Below the pieces are notes generated by a model. The model was not told where the DNA came from. It did not search any database and was given only the letters and a program-made list of their open reading frames with translations. Below are positions 60,861-64,000 of a DNA stretch of 64,000 nt, piece by piece (the stretch's first letter is position 1; every line of letters begins with the position of its first letter). The position numbers were made by a program, and so were the translations under genes. The DNA is from Actinomycetota bacterium (GTDB lineage Bacteria; Actinomycetota; Nitriliruptoria; Nitriliruptorales; Nitriliruptoraceae): NCBI GenBank assembly GCA_019347575.1, contig JAHWKY010000004.1, positions 1 to 64,000 on the forward strand. Reading direction: 5' to 3'.

Positions 60861-61934
60861 GTGTACTGTCCCGACTGCGGCGCCGGGGCGCGCGACGACG
60901 CCAACTACTGCCTGAGCTGCGGCTACGACCTGACCGATGTGCCTGGGAGTGGCATCGGTGCGCAGGGCCCTGCCGACCGTCCCCACGTGCAGGAGGCGGA
61001 GGGTCCCGGTGGTCAGCCCACCACACCCGTCACCCTGCGACCCGACGGGACGAGTGTCTCCCCGATCGAGATCGTTCAGCGTCCCGACATCGGTGCACGC
61101 CGAGTCGATCTGCGTGAGTGCCCCTCGTGTGGCGCTCCCAACGCCACCGACCGTGTCATGTGCGGCCGCTGCGGTGCCGATCTGTCCACCGGTGCCACGG
61201 GTGCCGTACCGCGGGCGGCGCGCCAGGATGCGTCCGCGACGGAGGCTTCGCGGAGTGAGGAGAAGCGCTCGATGGCGCGCCGGTCGCGACCGGGTCGGGG
61301 CACGATCACCGCCCTGATCGTCGTCCTCGGTGCCCTGCTGGGCGTGGGCCTCGGGTGGGCGGTCGTCAGCGGCCCGCTCGCGTCAGAGGAACCGCCGGGG
61401 ACCCCCGCGACACCCACCTTCGACCCCCAGGTGTACGCCGTCGCCCCGCAACGTCTGGACGTGGCGACCGTCGAGGCCAGCTCGACCCAACCGCAGCAGG
61501 GCGAGAACCGCTACGACGCCCCGATGCTGTTCGACCGCGACCTCACCACCGCCTGGAACAGCCAGGGTGTCACCTCCGAGGTCGACGTCGGCGAGCTGCT
61601 TCGGTTCAACCTCACCGGACCCGCGTGGGTCAGCCAGATCCTGGTCGGTAACGGCTACCAGAAGGACGACGAACGCTACTTCGGCAACGCGCGGGTCCGG
61701 CGCGCACGCCTCGAGTTCGACGATGGCGAGATGTTCGCGGTCATGCTGCTGGACCAGATGGGGATGCAGAGCATCGATCTGCCCGAGCCGGTGCTGACCC
61801 GACGGGTGACGCTCAGGATCCTCGAGACCTACGCGGGCACGACCTACGCGGACGTCGCGCTGGCCGAGATCGAGATCCACGGGCACCCGGCGACCGGGCC
61901 CGATGCCGAGTTCACAGCCCCTGCTCGGAGCTGA
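60861..61934 (+). CDS. Zinc-ribbon membrane protein with discoidin-like C-terminal domain
   Basis: 357 aa. Two zinc ribbons (YCPDCGAGARDDANYCLSCG at the start; CPSCGAPNATDRVMCGRCG near 90) are cytoplasmic. One membrane helix (about 152-172) follows, then an extracytoplasmic beta-domain with LFDRDLTTAWNSQG and ADVALAEIEIHGH, typical of F5/8-type (discoidin, NADase-type glycan-binding) domains. It may link cytoplasmic proteins to cell-surface glycans. Start GTG 60861 has GAGAGGG. It overlaps the convergent EamA gene by 23 bp. Confidence 0.75.
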   Translation: MYCPDCGAGARDDANYCLSCGYDLTDVPGSGIGAQGPADRPHVQEAEGPGGQPTTPVTLRPDGTSVSPIEIVQRPDIGARRVDLRECPSCGAPNATDRVMCGRCGADLSTGATGAVPRAARQDASATEASRSEEKRSMARRSRPGRGTITALIVVLGALLGVGLGWAVVSGPLASEEPPGTPATPTFDPQVYAVAPQRLDVATVEASSTQPQQGENRYDAPMLFDRDLTTAWNSQGVTSEVDVGELLRFNLTGPAWVSQILVGNGYQKDDERYFGNARVRRARLEFDDGEMFAVMLLDQMGMQSIDLPEPVLTRRVTLRILETYAGTTYADVALAEIEIHGHPATGPDAEFTAPARS

Positions 61935-62880
61935 TGACGCCGGTCTGCGGGGCCGCCGTGAGATCGATGGGATCTCGGGAACGCAGCTCGGCCCACAGCA
62001 TCGCGGCGAGGATGAGCGCCGCCCCGACGCCCTCCCGCAGCCCGAAGACCTCGCGCTCGAGCCCCGTGATGCCCAACGCGATCAGCAGGGGCACGCCCAG
62101 CCACGCCGTGGCCCAGGCGAAGACGGGCTCCATCACGAGGATGATCGCGGCACGCGTCGGCGGCAGGACGGCTTGAGCCGCCGTCTGGACGGCGAAGGCG
62201 ATCGCCGACGCGAACACCGCGGTGAAGACGACCGCGGCCCACACGTAGAGGTCGGACGTCAGCCAGGGGTGATCCGACGTCGTGGCGACGTCCTGCACGA
62301 TCCCGCCCACCGCGTGCAGCAGGGCGCCGACGCCGAGCTGGACCGTCGCCAGCGCCGCTGCGTCGTACCGGTGGCTCCACAGTCCGAGACCGACGATGTG
62401 GAAGGCGAACGCGATCGCACACAGCAGCACGAGTCCGTCGCCGAGGCCCGGGACCAGCGACCCCTCGAGCGACAGCAGGCCGAGCCCGAGGAACGACAGC
62501 AGCGCACTCGCCGACGCGGTCGCTCCTGGAGGCTCGCGCACGACGAGCGCCTGGAGCAGCGGAGTGAACACGACGAACATGCCGGTGATGAAGCCGGCCT
62601 TCGCTGCCGTGGTGAGCTGCAGACCGAACGTCTGGAAGGCGTAGCCGCTCCACAGCGCCACCCCGAGGAGGGCGCCGTGCCACAACCCCGAGCGGCCGAG
62701 CCGCCGCAGGCGAGGTCCGGCCACGAGCGCGAGTGCGACGGTCGCGATCGCGAACCGCCAGGCGTTGAAGACGAAGACCGGGAGGCGGTCCACGGCCTCC
62801 TTGACGACGACGAACGTCGCGCCCCAGACGAACGTGATCGCGATGAGCGCGAGGGTCATCCTCGCCGCGCGCGAACCCAA
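61912..62880 (-). CDS. EamA/DMT-superfamily transporter
   Basis: 322 aa, ten membrane helices in two EamA halves; FVWGATFVVVKEAVDRLP is the characteristic first segment and RAAIILVMEPVFAWATAWL the matching one in the second half. Substrates are metabolites or amino acids in general and cannot be assigned. Start TTG 62880 is 1 bp after the upstream stop; ATG 62859 would remove seven residues. Confidence 0.88.
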   Translation of the reverse strand: MGSRAARMTLALIAITFVWGATFVVVKEAVDRLPVFVFNAWRFAIATVALALVAGPRLRRLGRSGLWHGALLGVALWSGYAFQTFGLQLTTAAKAGFITGMFVVFTPLLQALVVREPPGATASASALLSFLGLGLLSLEGSLVPGLGDGLVLLCAIAFAFHIVGLGLWSHRYDAAALATVQLGVGALLHAVGGIVQDVATTSDHPWLTSDLYVWAAVVFTAVFASAIAFAVQTAAQAVLPPTRAAIILVMEPVFAWATAWLGVPLLIALGITGLEREVFGLREGVGAALILAAMLWAELRSRDPIDLTAAPQTGVISSEQGL

Positions 62881-62881
62881 G

Positions 62882-64000
62882 TCAGTCCCAGACGAAGATC
62901 GTGACCTCGTCGCCCGCCTTCACCTTCTTGCCCGGTGCCGGATCCTGCTCGGCGACGACGCCCGGCGGTCGGAAGAACGCGCGGACCCGTTCCACCTCGA
63001 CCACGAGGTCGAGGCCCTGCAGGATCTCGAGCGCGCGCTCCTCGGTCTCGCCGCGCACCTCGGGCATGTCGAACTGCTTGGGCCCCAGCGAGACCGTGAG
63101 CTGGACCTGGTCACCGCGGAACAGGACGGCGCCAGGTTCCGGGTTCTGTTCCACGACCCACCCCTCGGGGACCTCCTGGTGGTTGACCTCGTCGACGACG
63201 ACGGCTTCGAGGCCGAGCGCCTCGAGCCGCTCGATGATGTCGTCACTCGGGGCGTTGAAGACGTCGGGAACGGTGATCGGCTCGCGTCCCCGGCTGATCA
63301 GCACCGTCACCGGCTCGCCCTCGCGTCCGACCGTGAACGCCGGTGGCAGCGTCCCGACCACCTGGTCCACGGGCACCGTCTCGCTGAAGGCGTCGCGGAC
63401 CTCGGGCTCGAACCCCGCCTCCCGGATCACGTCCAGCGCGGTCGCCTCGTCAGCGCCCGCGACCTGGGGCACCTCGGCGCGCCGTGGGCCGGCGGACAGC
63501 GTCAACGTGACCGTGCTCCCGCGACGGGCGCGGTCGGCGGGTTCGCTCTGCAGGACGTGATCCGCCGGGGTATCCGCTGAGTACACGTAGAGCGGCGCGA
63601 CGCGGACGTCGAAGCCGGCGGCCTCGAGCTCGGCGCGGGCGCTGTCGAGCGTGCCACCGGACACCTCCGGGACGTCCCGGAAGGGGGCGATCACGGTCGC
63701 CCACAGTCCACCCGCGACGAGCATGACGAGCAGTCCGATGAGCAGTGCGCGAGTGGCGATAACCACGGGGCGACGCGGCGGACGCAGCGCCTTGCGTCGC
63801 TTCCGCCGCTGCCGTCGGCTCGGGCCGGGCGCTCGGGCGTCGGGCTCGTCCGCCGTCCGCTTTCCCTTGCCCGGCTCAGACTCGTGGTCGCGGCGGCGGC
63901 GGGGCGCGGGGACCTCGGTGATGACCGACTCGGTCGGCAGCACGACGGTGTGGTGCTCGCCGTTGCGCAGGTCAACCGCGACGGGGCCCTCGGGGACCGC
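62882..64000 (-). CDS. PASTA-repeat protein, C-terminal part (probably PknB-type Ser/Thr kinase)
   Basis: The last 372 codons of a gene that enters from the right edge. A basic juxtamembrane stretch (RRQRRKRRKALRPPRRP) is followed by one membrane helix (ALLIGLLVMLVAGGLWATV) and four extracellular PASTA domains, each with the 'V..V.G......A...L...G' pattern. PASTA domains bind peptidoglycan fragments and control cell-wall kinases. No kinase catalytic motif is inside the window, so kinase identity is inferred from architecture. Confidence 0.8.
   Translation of the reverse strand, partial: AVPEGPVAVDLRNGEHHTVVLPTESVITEVPAPRRRRDHESEPGKGKRTADEPDARAPGPSRRQRRKRRKALRPPRRPVVIATRALLIGLLVMLVAGGLWATVIAPFRDVPEVSGGTLDSARAELEAAGFDVRVAPLYVYSADTPADHVLQSEPADRARRGSTVTLTLSAGPRRAEVPQVAGADEATALDVIREAGFEPEVRDAFSETVPVDQVVGTLPPAFTVGREGEPVTVLISRGREPITVPDVFNAPSDDIIERLEALGLEAVVVDEVNHQEVPEGWVVEQNPEPGAVLFRGDQVQLTVSLGPKQFDMPEVRGETEERALEILQGLDLVVEVERVRAFFRPPGVVAEQDPAPGKKVKAGDEVTIFVWD

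Overview
The window is about 64 kb of very GC-rich, densely coded chromosome. Many start codons are GTG, and neighbouring genes are repeatedly coupled by 4-bp GTGA or ATGA overlaps. A WhiB regulator, a SepH-type septation protein, a PimB-like mannosyltransferase-family protein, a DUF3152 protein, a maleylpyruvate-isomerase-like protein and a DEDDh/GIY-YIG nuclease fusion all point to an Actinomycetota. The absence of typical Streptomyces or Mycobacterium gene order across most of the window suggests a deep-branching lineage, but that placement is inference. I see no rRNA, tRNA, CRISPR array, prophage or insertion sequence.

Layout. 1-10 kb: the 5' end of katG, two response regulators, trpD, a tRNA-binding protein, a secreted beta-propeller protein, a DEDDh/GIY-YIG nuclease behind a LexA-type box, whiB, a BKACE-family enzyme and a DUF3152 lipoprotein. 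10-21 kb: mutM, a DUF309 cluster, a NYN-domain protein, sepH, an M48 protease, a GT4 glycosyltransferase, a DUF368 lipid-carrier transporter and an esterase. 20-22 kb: a short unknown gene and a secreted caspase-fold protein, on the minus strand. 21.9-29.7 kb: a tightly coupled operon (SRPBCC, zinc-ribbon membrane protein, ArsA ATPase, small unknown, ROK kinase, carbamate kinase, EEP phosphatase-family protein, dipeptidyl-peptidase) ending in a frameshifted small membrane gene. Opposite it lies an archaeal-type ornithine cyclodeaminase.

31-45 kb: plsC, a complete peptide/nickel-type ABC importer (binding protein, two permeases, two ATPases), glpK, a periplasmic binding protein coupled to a PAS histidine kinase, an inverted-repeat element and an acyl-CoA-synthetase-like gene. 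44-52 kb: pfkA coupled to an inositol-monophosphatase-family gene, ltaE, and a zinc-ribbon/cyclase/ATPase/TPR regulator whose ATPase motifs are degenerate. 52-58 kb: a very large secreted HExxH protein plus a lipoprotein. The signal peptide of the large protein sits in a different frame from its body. 58-64 kb: a stress-protein-like gene, aroF with an unusual 39-bp tandem repeat upstream, a zinc-ribbon/discoidin membrane protein, an EamA transporter and the C-terminal half of a PASTA-domain protein, probably a PknB-type kinase.

The least ordinary items are the frameshifted giant protease, the degenerate STAND-like cyclase, the caspase with an EF-hand loop, the SepH with a long Pro-Glu insertion, the binding-protein/histidine-kinase pair, the CTG-started lipoprotein, the aroF-proximal repeats and the 158-bp inverted-repeat element.
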